A DNA stretch of 64,000 bases from Collinsella aerofaciens (GTDB taxonomy: Bacteria > Actinomycetota > Coriobacteriia > Coriobacteriales > Coriobacteriaceae), in assembly GCF_015670745.1 (NCBI RefSeq), contig NZ_JADPCH010000002.1:1-64000 (forward strand), read 5' to 3'. Both the position numbers and the translations under genes were made by a program. Under the pieces are notes generated by a model. It saw only the letters and a list, made by a program, of their open reading frames with translations, was not told where the DNA came from and made no database searches. This document shows positions 33,592-43,670 of this stretch, piece after piece (position 1 is the stretch's first letter; each line of letters begins with the position of its first letter).

Positions 33592-34887
33592 TTATTTGGC
33601 GCCTTGCATGACCTCGTCAAGGGTAACGTTGACGGCGTGCTGCGTCGGCACCCAGTCGACCTTCAGGAACAGCGCGGCCACCGTGATGGGGATATAGCTG
33701 AACATAAAGATCGGGAAGGTAAACAGGTTAGTCACCAGACGCCACTTTTGCGCGCAGTGAATGTGTTTGTACTCAAAGATAGTCGTGAGCAGCGCCAGGA
33801 TAAAGAAGGTCTGATACATCATGGCGAAGGTCAAAATGAGCGAAGCGGCGCACGCCTGCATCTCGACTTCGGTAGCCAAGAAACCATGCGAAAGGCCACC
33901 CACAATCAAGAACGTCGCATTAGCGAGCATCGAGATCAGCGATAGCAGCATACCCGGGGCGATCGTCATGAACATGTCGTAGGCGGCAAAGCGATGATAG
34001 CGGAACGTCGACTTGACCAGATGCTTACCGTAGGTAAAGAACACCTGGTAAAAGCCCTTGGTCCAGCGCATACGCTGCTTCCAGGATGCCTTGAACGTCA
34101 CGGGTTGCTCGTCAAAGAACTCCGCCGGCGCATAGCCAATGCGAATACCGTGAATAGCGCAGAACGTAGTGAACTGAATGTCCTCGGTCAGCGTGTGGAA
34201 CTGCCAACCGTGCATGCCCTCGATAACGCTTGACGAGATAAGGTAACCCGAACCCGAAACAGCGCAGGACGTCTTGCAGATATTACGCGCGTTGTTGAGG
34301 AAGCGCGCCTCGCGTAGATACCACGTGGCATTAGCAGCCGAGATCCACGAGCTGCCGAAGTTCTTGGAATTGCGATAGCTCGTGACCACATGGAAGCCCT
34401 GGTCAAAGGCATCATTCATCTTGGAAACGTAATCGCGGGAGATAACGTTATCGGCATCGAAGATAAAGTAGCCCTCAAACGTGTCGGGATACTCGTTGAG
34501 AATGCGGTCGAAGCCAAAGTCCATGACCCAGCTCTTGCCCTTGCGGGCCAGGTCATTGCGCTCGTAAACAATGGCACCGGCCTCGCGCGCGAGCTGCGCC
34601 GTGTTGTCGGTGCAGGCATCGGCGACCACGAAAACCTCGATGAGCTCGGACGGATAATCCTGGTCCTTGATGGAGCGAACGAGGTTGGCGATCACGGCCT
34701 CCTCATTATGCGCCGCGATAAAAAAGGCATAGCGATGGAGTTTTTTGGCCTTGGGAGGCGCGACCTCGCCACGAAGAGCGCCAATGACAAAGAAGACCAC
34801 CTGGTACAGAAAGCAGACCGTGAGCAGCGTGACGACAATCTGGTTGAAGATCACGATGGGTGTGTTGGTTTGTAAAAAGGCGAGCAT
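33592..34887 (-). CDS. Membrane-bound family 2 glycosyltransferase
   Basis: A processive GT-A glycosyltransferase of 431 residues, similar in plan to hyaluronan, cellulose and poly-N-acetylglucosamine synthases. There is one N-terminal membrane helix and the catalytic domain at residues about 50-280, with AAHNEE, VVADACTDNT, FIFDADN (DxD), a TED motif and KQRMRWTKG (QxxRW). Three or four C-terminal helices form the pore. The start MLAFLQTN has GGGAG upstream. The polymer made is unknown; there is no lipoprotein, deacetylase or modifying partner next to it. Confidence 0.87.
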   Translation of the reverse strand: MLAFLQTNTPIVIFNQIVVTLLTVCFLYQVVFFVIGALRGEVAPPKAKKLHRYAFFIAAHNEEAVIANLVRSIKDQDYPSELIEVFVVADACTDNTAQLAREAGAIVYERNDLARKGKSWVMDFGFDRILNEYPDTFEGYFIFDADNVISRDYVSKMNDAFDQGFHVVTSYRNSKNFGSSWISAANATWYLREARFLNNARNICKTSCAVSGSGYLISSSVIEGMHGWQFHTLTEDIQFTTFCAIHGIRIGYAPAEFFDEQPVTFKASWKQRMRWTKGFYQVFFTYGKHLVKSTFRYHRFAAYDMFMTIAPGMLLSLISMLANATFLIVGGLSHGFLATEVEMQACAASLILTFAMMYQTFFILALLTTIFEYKHIHCAQKWRLVTNLFTFPIFMFSYIPITVAALFLKVDWVPTQHAVNVTLDEVMQGAK

Positions 34888-34969
34888 GCAGGCTCCCAGC
34901 AACGCGTAACGTAAACAATCGTATATCTTACCGCAGGCTTACCGAGTTCAAGAAACCACCTAATACTGG

Positions 34970-35983
34970 CTAGGCTTCGAGAAGACCGAGCTGCGGAACG
35001 ATTTCATCTCCAACGGCCGTGCGACCGAGCGAGCGCGGAGCCAGATCGTCGAGAACAGCAGCGAGATCCCACGGCAACTCGTCGCGACACTCAATGCGCT
35101 CCCCCGTCACGGGATGGTCGAACGCCACGCGCCAGGAATGAAGGAACTGCCTGGTCAGGCCCTGGTCGGCGCGCGCATCGCACTTGCCGTAGAGTGGATC
35201 GCCCACGCAGGCGTGGTTGATATGACGCATATGCACGCGAATCTGGTGCGTGCGACCGGTAAACAGATGGCACTCAACGAGCGTATAACCATCGTCAAAG
35301 CGCGTGGAATCAAAGCGCTCGAGGACTTTAAAGGTCGTAATGGCCTGACGGGCAAAGGGGTCGTCCGAAACCGCCATCTTGACGCGGTCGCGCGTAGAAC
35401 GGGCGATACCGGTATTGATGGTGCCCTCGTCCATGGCGATGTGCCCGTGGACAAGCGTGATATAGCGGCGGTCGAGCGTACGCGTGCGAATGAGATTTTG
35501 AAGCGCGCGCTGGGTGTCGTCGTCTTTTGCCGCGAGCATAAGGCCCGAGGTATCGCGATCCAGGCGATGCACGATGCCGGGGCGGTCCTCACCCTGCACG
35601 GTACCAAGATGATCGATACCGCAGTGGTAGACCAAGGCGTTCGCAAGCGTGCCGCTCTCGTGGCCGTGGGCGGGATGGCACACCAGCCCGCGCTGCTTGG
35701 AGAGCACAATGAGATAGTCGTCCTCATAGCGAATGTCGAGCGGGATGGCCTCGGGAATCACATCGGTGGGATCGTGCGGCTCGGGCAGGTCGACCGAGAT
35801 GCGGTCACCGGCGCGTACGGCATACTTTTTTGACAGACAGGTCTCGCCGTTCACGATTACGGCGCCGCCCTCGATCAGATGCGCGCAGGCAGAGCGCGTG
35901 GGGCAGCCGTCGTTGGCACCCAGAAAGGCGTCGAGACGCTGGCCAGAGCAATCGTCGGCAACAAGAATATGGATGTCGGCCAT
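34970..35983 (-). CDS. rluD: RluA-family 23S rRNA pseudouridine synthase (RluD-like)
   Basis: Converts uridines in rRNA to pseudouridine. The 337-residue protein has an N-terminal S4 domain (residues 15-75) and the RluA catalytic core with aspartate D142 in HRLDRDTSGLML, then RTHQIRVHM near residue 245. Its ATG overlaps the lspA stop (TAATG), the common lspA-rluD pair. The target could be 23S positions 1911/1915/1917, but that is by family only. Confidence 0.9.
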   Translation of the reverse strand: MADIHILVADDCSGQRLDAFLGANDGCPTRSACAHLIEGGAVIVNGETCLSKKYAVRAGDRISVDLPEPHDPTDVIPEAIPLDIRYEDDYLIVLSKQRGLVCHPAHGHESGTLANALVYHCGIDHLGTVQGEDRPGIVHRLDRDTSGLMLAAKDDDTQRALQNLIRTRTLDRRYITLVHGHIAMDEGTINTGIARSTRDRVKMAVSDDPFARQAITTFKVLERFDSTRFDDGYTLVECHLFTGRTHQIRVHMRHINHACVGDPLYGKCDARADQGLTRQFLHSWRVAFDHPVTGERIECRDELPWDLAAVLDDLAPRSLGRTAVGDEIVPQLGLLEA

Positions 35984-36582
35984 TAACGCTCATTCCTTTC
36001 GCGAATCTTGCGGGCACGCTCCCCACGCTGCTTGGCTTTGCGCTTAGCGCGGGCCTCATCACGGGCATTGAGCTCAGCAGTCGCATCGACCTCGCGAGCG
36101 GCGGGACTCAAGAACATGTAACCGATAAGCGCCAGCACAACACCGACCGTAATGCCGATATCGGCCACATTGAAGACGGGAAAGTCGATGAAGGTGGTGG
36201 CAATAAAATCGGTCACGAAGCCAAAGGCCAAACGATCGATAGCGTTGCCGATAGCACCGCCCGCAACCATCGCCATGCCCACAACCTCAAGATGGGCGAG
36301 CTGGGGTGCACGAACGAGGTACACGGCAATAGCGACAATGACCGCCAGCGCCAGCACGGCAAACGCGATGCCATGCCCCTCGCCCATGCTAAAGGCAGCG
36401 CCGATATTGCGGACAAACATAAAGTCGATGGCACCGGGGATGACGGTCACATGAAAAGCGTCGCCCACGGCACGGACCGCAAGCTTGGTTAGCTGGTCAA
36501 CAAGCAGCACAACCAGCGCCACCCCACCAGCAACACCCAACCGCCAACGCAAAGGCGGCGTCATATCCCCAGCACGACCCAA
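35983..36582 (-). CDS. lspA: Lipoprotein signal peptidase (signal peptidase II)
   Basis: Cleaves signal peptides of lipid-modified prolipoproteins. Four membrane helices are seen, with catalytic aspartates in GGAIGNAIDRL and FNVADIGIT. The C-terminus extends about 35 residues beyond the last helix as a strongly basic tail (RAKRKAKQRGERARK), absent from E. coli LspA. The start is either TTG at 36582 (AGGGGA 5 bases upstream) or ATG at 36564; the TTG has the better spacing. Translationally coupled to rluD. Confidence 0.92.
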   Translation of the reverse strand: MGRAGDMTPPLRWRLGVAGGVALVVLLVDQLTKLAVRAVGDAFHVTVIPGAIDFMFVRNIGAAFSMGEGHGIAFAVLALAVIVAIAVYLVRAPQLAHLEVVGMAMVAGGAIGNAIDRLAFGFVTDFIATTFIDFPVFNVADIGITVGVVLALIGYMFLSPAAREVDATAELNARDEARAKRKAKQRGERARKIRERNER

Positions 36583-36701
36583 AGAAATCCCCTACCCTCA
36601 GAACAATCGAATTCCGTTTAACGCAATTATCCATCTTATATTGCCACATGCAGAGCGCACGACATATCCACCAACACAAGCGAAATAACCAGCATAAAAA
36701 G

Positions 36702-36735
36702 AAAGCGGCATTCCGAAAAACAGAATGCCGCTTTT
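36702..36735 (-). terminator. Terminator of ileS
   Basis: On the minus strand AAAGCGGCATTC pairs with GAATGCCGCTTT around a 9-base loop, followed by CTTTTT. Confidence 0.92.
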
Positions 36736-36804
36736 ATTCAGCGGAGCAAATGGGCCGAAGGCGCCCAAATTCTACCTATAACTAAAATGCCGAGTTACCG
36801 TGCC

Positions 36805-39606
36805 TTAAAGGGCATTCGCACACCTCTCGCAGATGTGAGCGTGGCCGTTGTACTCGCCGACGGTGGTGCGGTAGTTCCAGCAACGGTCGCAGCACTCGCC
36901 CTCGGCTGCCTCGATGGCAACGGAGAGCTCCTCGCCCTGGGTCAGTTCTACATCGGAGACGATGTAGAACTCGGCCAGATCGACGGCCTTATCACCGGTC
37001 AGCAGCGCGTACATCTCGGCGGGAACGACCGCCTTGACGCGAACCTGCTGGCTCTTGGTGAAGGTGCCGGCAGAACGGGCATCCTCAAGGGCCTTGGTCA
37101 CGGCGCTACGGAGCTCAAGAGAAGCCTCGAGCACGCCCTCAAACTCGTTGGCCTCATCGACCGTGATGGGCGACTTGTACCAATCGAGCAGCGCGGCGTA
37201 CTTCTGGTGGTCGACGCAGCCGGCGGGCGCATATGCCATGGCCTCGTCAACCGTGTAGGACAGGATCGGTTGCAGGTCGCGCATGAGCATCGAGAAGAGC
37301 TCGGCCAGCACGGTCTGGGCGCTGCGGCGCTCGAGCGAGCCGGGCTTGTCGCAGTACAGACGGTCCTTCAGGGCGTCGAGGTACACGTTGGAGAGCTCGG
37401 TAACCACGAAGTCGTAGAGCGCACGGTAGGCGCGCGGGAACTCGTAGCTGGCGTAGGCATCGTCGACCTCGGCCTGAACCTGGGTCAGACGGGCAACCAT
37501 GAGCTTGTCGAGCGGCAGCAGGTCGGCAAAGGCGACGCCGTCGGTCTCGGGCTCAAACTGACCCTCGAGCTCGGAGAGCAGGAAGCGCAGCGTGTTGCGG
37601 AAACGACGGTAGGCATCGGACGTACGAGCAAGAATCTCGTGGTCGATGGACACGTCGGAGCTGGTATCGACAGATGCAACCCACAGACGGATGATGTCGG
37701 CGCCCATCTCGTCGCAGACCTTATTGGGGTCGATGACGTTGCCGAGCGACTTGGACATCTTTCGACCCTGGCCGTCGAGGGTGAAGCCCTGCGAGACGAC
37801 CGCCTTGTACGGAGCGTGGCCATTGGCACCCACCGAGGTGAGCAACGAGCTCTGGAACCAACCGCGGTGCTGGTCGGAGCCCTCGAGATACACGTCCGCC
37901 GGATACTCCAGCTCGGGACGGTACTCGCAGACGGCCTTCCAGGAGACGCCGGAATCCCACCACACGTCGAGGATGTCCTTATCGGCCTTGAGGTGATGGC
38001 CGCCGCACTTGGGGCAGACGCAGGCCTCGCCCAGGTAGCTCTCGGGAGCGTCGGTGAACCAGGCGTCGGAGCCCTTCTCGTGGAAGAGCTTGATGACGGC
38101 GTCGAGCGTGGCGTCGTTCATAACCTTCTCGCCGCAGTCGGCGCAAGTGTAGCTCGGGATAGGCACGCCCCAGTTGCGCTGACGGCTGATGCACCAGTCG
38201 GGACGCTGCTCGACCATGGCGCCGATGCGGTTGGCGGCGTGAGCCGGATACCACTTGACGTTCTCGCGAACCTCCTTGCCAGCCTGCTCACGCAAGCCGG
38301 TCTTGTCCATCGAGACAAACCACTGGTCGGTAGCACGGAAGAGCACCGGGTGCTTGCAGCGCCAGCAGTGCGGATAGCTGTGCGTAATCTTCTTCTCGAG
38401 GACCAGGGTACCGCGCTCGCGCAGGAACTCGATGATGTGCGGGTTGGCCTCATCGGTATCCATACCGCTGAAGGGGCCACCGGTGCCAAACTCCTCGCCG
38501 GTGTAGAACTTGCCGTCGTCATCGACCGGCATGCAGATGTCGGTGATGACCTCCTTGAGGCACGCGAAGTAGTCATCGACGCCGTGACCGGGCGAGTTGT
38601 GGACGATACCGGTACCGTCATCGACACCGACGTAATCGGCCAGCAGCGCCACGCCCTCAACGCCGTCAAAGATCGGCTGCTTGTAGTGGATGTGGTGGAA
38701 GGTCTCGGCGGGAACCACGTAGGGCTTTCCGTCGACCATAACCGGGGTGTACTCCCAGCCAAACTCCTCGCAGCACTTGGGAGCCAGGTCCTCAAGCATG
38801 ACCTCGGCACGGCCATCGTGCTCAACGGCGACATAGGCGGCGCCGGGCTTAAGGGAAACGGCCTGGTCGGAGGGGATGGTCCACGGCGTGGTCGTCCAGA
38901 TGATAAAGTCGACCGGGCCATCGAAGTTCTCGAGGCCGGCGGGCTTGGAGGTCATCTCAAAGCGCACGAAGATGGACGGGCTCGTCTCGTCGGAGTACTC
39001 GATCTCGGCCTCGGCCAGCGCGGTGTGGCAGTGCTTGCACCAGTGAACCGGCTTGTGGCCGCGATAGATCATGCCCTTATCGAACATGGCCTTAAAGACC
39101 TCGATATCGGCAGCATCATGCTGGTGATAGAGCGTCAGATAGGGGTTGTCCCAGTCGCCGAGCACGCCCAGACGACGGAAGCCGGCCTTCTGGAGCTCGA
39201 TGTTCTCGACAGCGAACTCGTTGCAGAGCTCACGAATCTTGGCCGTGGGGGTCTGGTTGAACTTCTCGGTGCCGAGCTTCTCCTCGACCTTGTGCTCGAT
39301 CGGCTGGCCGTGGCAGTCCCAACCGGGGACATAAGGAACCTCATAACCCTGCATCATCCAGTAGCGGTTGATCATGTCCTTGGAGATCTTGTTCATGGCG
39401 TGGCCGATGTGGATCGGGCCGTTGGCGTACGGAGGACCGTCGTGCAGCACGAACTTCTTATGACCCTCGTTCTTCTTCAGAACCTGCTCGTAGACCTTGT
39501 TGTCCTGCCAGTCCTTGAGTCGCTTGGGCTCGGACTTGGAAAGACCGGCGCGCATGGGAAAACCGGTTTTGGGCAGATTCATCGTCTGCTTGTACTCGTT
39601 TGCCAC
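36805..39606 (-). CDS. ileS: Isoleucyl-tRNA synthetase
   Basis: Charges tRNA-Ile and edits valine. The 933-residue class I enzyme has HIGH in GPIHIGHAMNK, the CP1 editing domain (TTTPWTIPSDQA and GTGIVHNSPGHGVDD), KMSKS in GRKMSKSLGN, and a C-terminal zinc module CDRCWNYR..CERC. The start is a GTG (MANEYKQTMNLPKTGFPM) with AAAGGGG upstream; the frame to 39711 would run into the leader terminator. It is preceded by a T-box leader, so it should be induced when uncharged tRNA-Ile accumulates. Confidence 0.96.
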   Translation of the reverse strand: MANEYKQTMNLPKTGFPMRAGLSKSEPKRLKDWQDNKVYEQVLKKNEGHKKFVLHDGPPYANGPIHIGHAMNKISKDMINRYWMMQGYEVPYVPGWDCHGQPIEHKVEEKLGTEKFNQTPTAKIRELCNEFAVENIELQKAGFRRLGVLGDWDNPYLTLYHQHDAADIEVFKAMFDKGMIYRGHKPVHWCKHCHTALAEAEIEYSDETSPSIFVRFEMTSKPAGLENFDGPVDFIIWTTTPWTIPSDQAVSLKPGAAYVAVEHDGRAEVMLEDLAPKCCEEFGWEYTPVMVDGKPYVVPAETFHHIHYKQPIFDGVEGVALLADYVGVDDGTGIVHNSPGHGVDDYFACLKEVITDICMPVDDDGKFYTGEEFGTGGPFSGMDTDEANPHIIEFLRERGTLVLEKKITHSYPHCWRCKHPVLFRATDQWFVSMDKTGLREQAGKEVRENVKWYPAHAANRIGAMVEQRPDWCISRQRNWGVPIPSYTCADCGEKVMNDATLDAVIKLFHEKGSDAWFTDAPESYLGEACVCPKCGGHHLKADKDILDVWWDSGVSWKAVCEYRPELEYPADVYLEGSDQHRGWFQSSLLTSVGANGHAPYKAVVSQGFTLDGQGRKMSKSLGNVIDPNKVCDEMGADIIRLWVASVDTSSDVSIDHEILARTSDAYRRFRNTLRFLLSELEGQFEPETDGVAFADLLPLDKLMVARLTQVQAEVDDAYASYEFPRAYRALYDFVVTELSNVYLDALKDRLYCDKPGSLERRSAQTVLAELFSMLMRDLQPILSYTVDEAMAYAPAGCVDHQKYAALLDWYKSPITVDEANEFEGVLEASLELRSAVTKALEDARSAGTFTKSQQVRVKAVVPAEMYALLTGDKAVDLAEFYIVSDVELTQGEELSVAIEAAEGECCDRCWNYRTTVGEYNGHAHICERCANAL

Positions 39607-39647
39607 GGTACCCCTTTCATATCGTGGGCGCGCACGCCCGTTGGGCA

Positions 39648-39950
39648 CCAAAAAAGCGCCCGTCCCTACAAGCTGGGACGAAGCGCCACGAAACGGACTG
39701 TACGCCCGCAAAAGCTCTTCGCTTAACCACCCAGCTTAGATGCCCTCGCCCGCGTATTCGCGCGCTCGCATCCGTTACTCGGCTGGCCTATATCGACGAC
39801 CATCTCGGCGATATCTACTAAGACGTGCCTGTACGGCGCGCCCGTTGGGACCGCAGCTCCGGGGTGATTTTCATCGGTCGCATGCACGGGTTCTCAGCGC
39901 TCCCCGCTCTCTGTAGCATTCGGACGGCCGACTACTCGTCCCCATCAACG
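39648..39950 (-). promoter_or_regulatory. T-box riboswitch (tRNA-Ile, specifier AUC) of ileS
   Basis: Read on the minus strand the leader has the stem I AGAGAGC motif (39906-39912), a GCTGAGAA-type apical region, and a specifier loop AAAATCAC whose codon ATC is at 39866-39868. The T-box sequence TGGGTGGTTAAGCG (39720-39733) contains UGGU, complementary to the ACCA end of tRNA-Ile. Last comes a terminator GCGCTTCGTCCC / GGGACGGGCGC with TTTTTT (39650-39687). A likely promoter lies just upstream: TTTTTC and TAGCAT (39963-39968) spaced 17 bp. The mechanism is transcriptional antitermination. Confidence 0.88.
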
Positions 39951-40092
39951 CTTATGCGGAGTATGCTAGCACGTTCCGCGCCGGCGAAAAACCCTCAACA
40001 CTGGTTTTATACGTTCGAAATTTCTCGCGGCTGTGGACCTTCTCTAGGAGCAAAATACCTGAAAGCACTTTATCGAAAGAAAGAAGGTTGCC

Positions 40093-41175
40093 ATGCGCAC
40101 GATTGGAATGAGTGATTATACCGTTGGCGAGGATTGCTTTACCGAGCTGCCCGCCGCACTGGCCGAGTACGGAGCGACCAAGGTCGCTATCATTGGCGGC
40201 AAGCGAGCCCTGGCTGCGGCGCTGCCGGGAATCGAGGCGGCACTTGAAGGTACCGATGTCGAGGTCCTGGAGACGCGCGTCTATGGCACCAACAGTACGC
40301 GTGCCAATATCGCCAAGGTCGTGAACTCCCCTGCCTGCCAGGAAGCCGACGTGCTCATCGCATGCGGCGGCGGCAAGGCACTCGACACCGTGAAGACCGC
40401 AGCCATCGAGCTCAAGAAGATCGTCTTCACCGTCCCGACGATCTGTTCTAACTGCTCCGCCGCGACCGCCATTGCCGTCGTGTACAACGTCGACGGCTCG
40501 CTCGAGGGCTATTCGTACCCCAACCGACCCGCGCACATCTTCATCAACCCCAAGATCATCGCCGAGGCACCGGCAGAGTACTTCTGGGCCGGCGTGGGCG
40601 ATGCCCTGTCTAAGCAGCCCGAGGTCGAATACGCCACGAGCGCCGGCAACCTAGAGCACACGGCAGGCCTTGGCCTAGCACTCGCCCATACCTGCTCCGA
40701 GCCGCTGTTTACCTATGGTGTGCAGGGTCTTGAGGATGTGCGCCAGAATCTGTCGAGCGAGGCCGTCAAGCAGATCGCGCTCGACATCGTGGTCAACACG
40801 GGCTATGTCTCGAACCTGACCAACCAGAACGATTACTACTACAACTCGAGCGTGGCGCACGCGTTCTACAACGCTACCTGCAGCATTCCGCGTGAGGGCA
40901 CCTACCTGCATGGCGAGGTCGTGAGCCTGGGCGTGCTGGTACTGTTTGCCTATACGGGCGATACCGAGAACCTTGAGCGCTACGCCGCCTTTAACAAGCA
41001 GATGGGGCTGCCCGTAACGCTTGAGCAGGTTGGCCTTACCGAGGCGGACATCCCGGCCCTGTGCGAATACGCGCACGCCACCAACGAGTGGAAGCAGGGA
41101 AACCCCGAGCCCTTCACCGACGAAAAATTCGCCGCCGCCATCAAGGCTGCCAACGACTACGGCCACACGCTCTAG
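40093..41175 (+). CDS. Glycerol dehydrogenase-like iron-type alcohol dehydrogenase
   Basis: An NAD-dependent Fe/Zn alcohol dehydrogenase of 360 residues, nearest by pattern to GldA. It has the dinucleotide motif CGGGKALDT, PTICSNCSAAT, GVGDALSKQPEVEY (metal Asp), SVAHAFYN (metal His) and YLHGEVVSLG (metal His). The start has AAGAAGG 6 bases upstream. It is alone on the plus strand between the ileS T-box and DUF523, followed by the repeated hairpin. Glycerol is the textbook substrate, but related enzymes reduce other aldehydes and ketones. Confidence 0.87.
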   Translation: MRTIGMSDYTVGEDCFTELPAALAEYGATKVAIIGGKRALAAALPGIEAALEGTDVEVLETRVYGTNSTRANIAKVVNSPACQEADVLIACGGGKALDTVKTAAIELKKIVFTVPTICSNCSAATAIAVVYNVDGSLEGYSYPNRPAHIFINPKIIAEAPAEYFWAGVGDALSKQPEVEYATSAGNLEHTAGLGLALAHTCSEPLFTYGVQGLEDVRQNLSSEAVKQIALDIVVNTGYVSNLTNQNDYYYNSSVAHAFYNATCSIPREGTYLHGEVVSLGVLVLFAYTGDTENLERYAAFNKQMGLPVTLEQVGLTEADIPALCEYAHATNEWKQGNPEPFTDEKFAAAIKAANDYGHTL

Positions 41176-41184
41176 GACTGGCCC

Positions 41185-41225
41185 AAAACCACCACAAAGG
41201 GGACAGGCACCTTTCTGGTGGTTTT
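41185..41225. terminator. Repeated terminator hairpin with conserved loop, copy 2
   Basis: AAAACCACCACAAAGG pairs with CCTTTCTGGTGGTTTT (one mismatch) around loop GGACAGGCA, followed by TTATT. It ends both convergent genes and is the reverse complement of 33543-33583 except at two bases. Confidence 0.9.
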
Positions 41226-41681
41226 TTATTGATCCAGCATGTTGGGGTCGAACTCGCTTGCCGGGATCACGCGGTACCCGTGACGCAGCAGCAGGTCGAC
41301 GAAAACACCGTTGCCCGCGGTGAGCGTACCGCTAAAGGTGCCGTCGTAGATGTGACCCGCACCGCACGAGGGGCTGCGGTCCTGAAGGATGCACGCGACT
41401 ATCTCTTCCGGTCCGCCTGCCTGCTCGCACATATCAAGCGCGCGCTGAGCACCCTGGCGAAACTCGCGATCGACTGAGGTACCCTCGCAGGTACGGACCT
41501 CGCCGTTCACAATCTCGGACGGCTTGCGCGGCGTGGGCAGGCCCCCAAAGACCTCAGGGCAAACCAAGAGGACCTCGGTCCCTGTACGCTCGCAGGCCTC
41601 TACCAACTCGCGATGATAGTTGTCGAGCCCGTTATACTTGCAGCTCTCGCCCATCAAACAGGCGCTCACCACGATCTTCAT
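41226..41681 (-). CDS. DUF523 family protein
   Basis: A 151-residue protein of unknown function. The family pattern is clear: VSACLMGESCKYNG at the start, VCPEVFGGLPTPRKPSEI, and RSPSCGAGHIYDG, with three conserved Cys-containing motifs that suggest a metal or cluster site. The start MKIVVSACL is chosen because AGAGGGA lies upstream; the frame from 41696 adds a few residues. It follows ftsH across a strong terminator. Confidence 0.85.
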   Translation of the reverse strand: MKIVVSACLMGESCKYNGLDNYHRELVEACERTGTEVLLVCPEVFGGLPTPRKPSEIVNGEVRTCEGTSVDREFRQGAQRALDMCEQAGGPEEIVACILQDRSPSCGAGHIYDGTFSGTLTAGNGVFVDLLLRHGYRVIPASEFDPNMLDQ

Positions 41682-41701
41682 TTCCATCCCTCTCAAGCAA
41701 A

Positions 41702-41736
41702 ACGCCCCATTTGAGAAAGCTGCTCAAATGGGGCGT
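41702..41736 (-). terminator. Terminator of ftsH
   Basis: ACGCCCCATTTGAG pairs perfectly with CTCAAATGGGGCGT around a 7-base loop; TTTTG follows on the minus strand. Confidence 0.92.
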
Positions 41737-41762
41737 CGGCGTTTACTGGCTCGACCGCGGCT

Positions 41763-43670
41763 TTACTGTTGCTTGGGCATCAGCGGATTCTCGCGCGTGA
41801 GGAGATTCATAAACTCCTCGCCCGTGATCGTCTCCTTCTTGTACAGATAACGAGCCAGCTCGTGGAGCTTAAACTTGTTCTCCTTCAGGATCTGCAGGGC
41901 GCGATCGTGCGCGTCCTCGATCAGCTTAGCGACAATCGCATCCACGCGCTCGGCCGTACCGGGGGCGCAGGTGAGCGACGTGTCCTGATTGAGATACGCG
42001 TTCTGCACGGTACCGAGCGCCATCATGCCAAACTCGTCGGACATACCAAAGCGCGTCACCATGTTGCGGGCGAGCTTGGTGGCCTGCTCGATATCGTTGG
42101 CGGCACCGGTCGTCATCTCGCCAAAGATGAGTTCCTCGGCCGCACGGCCGCCGCAGTAGACGGCAAGCTTGTCCAAGACCTCCTGGCGTGTCGTCAGGAA
42201 GCGCTCGTCCTCCTCGACCTGCATGGTATAGCCAAGAGCACCGCTCGTGCGCGGCACGATGGTGATCTTGGTAACCGGCGCGGAACCCTTTTGGCGGGCA
42301 GCGACGATGGCATGGCCGATCTCGTGGTAGGAAACGACCTGCTTCTCGTGGTCGGAAAGCACCGTGGACTTACGCTGTTGGCCGGCAATGACGACCTCCA
42401 CCGACTCCTCGAAGTCGTCCTGGGTTGCACGCTTGCGACCCTCGCGAACGGCGCGCAGGGCGCCCTCGTTGATGATATTGGCCAGGTCGGCGCCCGAGGC
42501 ACCGGGCGTGGCGCGGGCAATCGCGGTCAGATCGATCGGCGGCTCGGTCTTCACACTCTTGGCGTGGAGCTCGAGGATGTTCTTACGGCCGGTCAGATCG
42601 GGCAACTCGACGGGGATGCGGCGGTCAAAACGACCGGGGCGCAGCAGCGCCGGATCGAGACTGTCGGGGCGGTTGGTTGCGGCAAGGACAACGATACCCT
42701 TGTGGTTATCGAAGCCATCCATCTCGGTCAGCAACTGATTGAGCGTCTGCTCGCGCTCGTCGTTGCCGCTAAAGCCGCCGCCATCGCGCTTCTTACCGAT
42801 GGTATCGATCTCATCGATAAAGACGATACACGGGGCCTTTTCCTTGGCCTGCTTAAACAGGTCACGAACCTTTGCAGCGCCGCGACCAACAAACATCTCA
42901 ACGAACTCAGAGCCCGAAATGCTAAAGAACGGAACACCGGCCTCGCCGGCAACAGCCTTGGCAAGCAGGGTCTTACCAGTACCCGGAGGGCCAACAAGGA
43001 GAGCACCGCGCGGCAGCTTGGCGCCGATCTCCTCGTAGCGCTGCGGCTTCTCCAGAAAGTCGACGACCTCCTTGAGAGACTCCTTGGCCTCTTCCTGGCC
43101 GGCGACGTCCTTAAAGGTCACGCCCACGTCCTTGGAGGCGATCACGCGCGCGCCGGACTTACCCAGTCCGCCGCCGCCAAAACCGCCGCCGCCAAAGTTC
43201 ATCGACGGGCCGTCATCGCCCATAGCCTTCTTCATACGGCGGTTGAGCCACCAACCGATGAGGAAGAAAATCGCCATGGGAAGAATGAGGGTGAGCAGGT
43301 AGTAGGTCATCAGACCCGAGTTTTTATCGGGAACGACCGACTCCAGCGAAGCACCGGACTCAAGCACGCGATCGGTAAAGCCCGCATCATTCGGCACACC
43401 GGTCGTCTTGTAGGCGATGTTCTCGTCCTCGCCCTTCTTGGTGTAATAAATCGAGTAATCGTCCGTGTTGTACTCGACCTTGTCGACGCTCTTCTTATCG
43501 AGCGCTTTGACAAACGTCGAATAATCGGTCTTCGTAATCTGCTGCGTGTGACCGATGTTGGGGAACAGAACGGTCGAGAGCACGAGGTAGACGACGAAGG
43601 CGATGAGCACGTAGAGGATCATATTCCGTCTACGTTTGTTGTCATCCATCTCCATCTGCTTGAACTCCAT
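41763..43670 (-). CDS. ftsH: ATP-dependent zinc metalloprotease FtsH
   Basis: Membrane-bound AAA+ protease that degrades short-lived and damaged membrane proteins. The 635-residue protein has a first membrane helix ([20 protein letters not shown]), an extracytoplasmic domain, a second helix ([18 protein letters not shown]), a glycine-rich stretch, Walker A GPPGTGKT, Walker [10 protein letters not shown], the second region of homology and the zinc motif HEIGH at residues 449-453. The start could be 43670, 43655 or 43649; the Shine-Dalgarno is not decisive. It is divergent from the btuR-like gene. A TATTCT hexamer in the 77-bp gap is a -10 candidate. Confidence 0.95.
   Translation of the reverse strand: MEFKQMEMDDNKRRRNMILYVLIAFVVYLVLSTVLFPNIGHTQQITKTDYSTFVKALDKKSVDKVEYNTDDYSIYYTKKGEDENIAYKTTGVPNDAGFTDRVLESGASLESVVPDKNSGLMTYYLLTLILPMAIFFLIGWWLNRRMKKAMGDDGPSMNFGGGGFGGGGLGKSGARVIASKDVGVTFKDVAGQEEAKESLKEVVDFLEKPQRYEEIGAKLPRGALLVGPPGTGKTLLAKAVAGEAGVPFFSISGSEFVEMFVGRGAAKVRDLFKQAKEKAPCIVFIDEIDTIGKKRDGGGFSGNDEREQTLNQLLTEMDGFDNHKGIVVLAATNRPDSLDPALLRPGRFDRRIPVELPDLTGRKNILELHAKSVKTEPPIDLTAIARATPGASGADLANIINEGALRAVREGRKRATQDDFEESVEVVIAGQQRKSTVLSDHEKQVVSYHEIGHAIVAARQKGSAPVTKITIVPRTSGALGYTMQVEEDERFLTTRQEVLDKLAVYCGGRAAEELIFGEMTTGAANDIEQATKLARNMVTRFGMSDEFGMMALGTVQNAYLNQDTSLTCAPGTAERVDAIVAKLIEDAHDRALQILKENKFKLHELARYLYKKETITGEEFMNLLTRENPLMPKQQ

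Noticed and set aside
36787-39726. A 979-codon open frame on the plus strand opposite ileS
   Set aside because: It mirrors the ileS codon positions, has no recognisable domain and no ribosome binding site; it is an antisense shadow from GC-rich codons.
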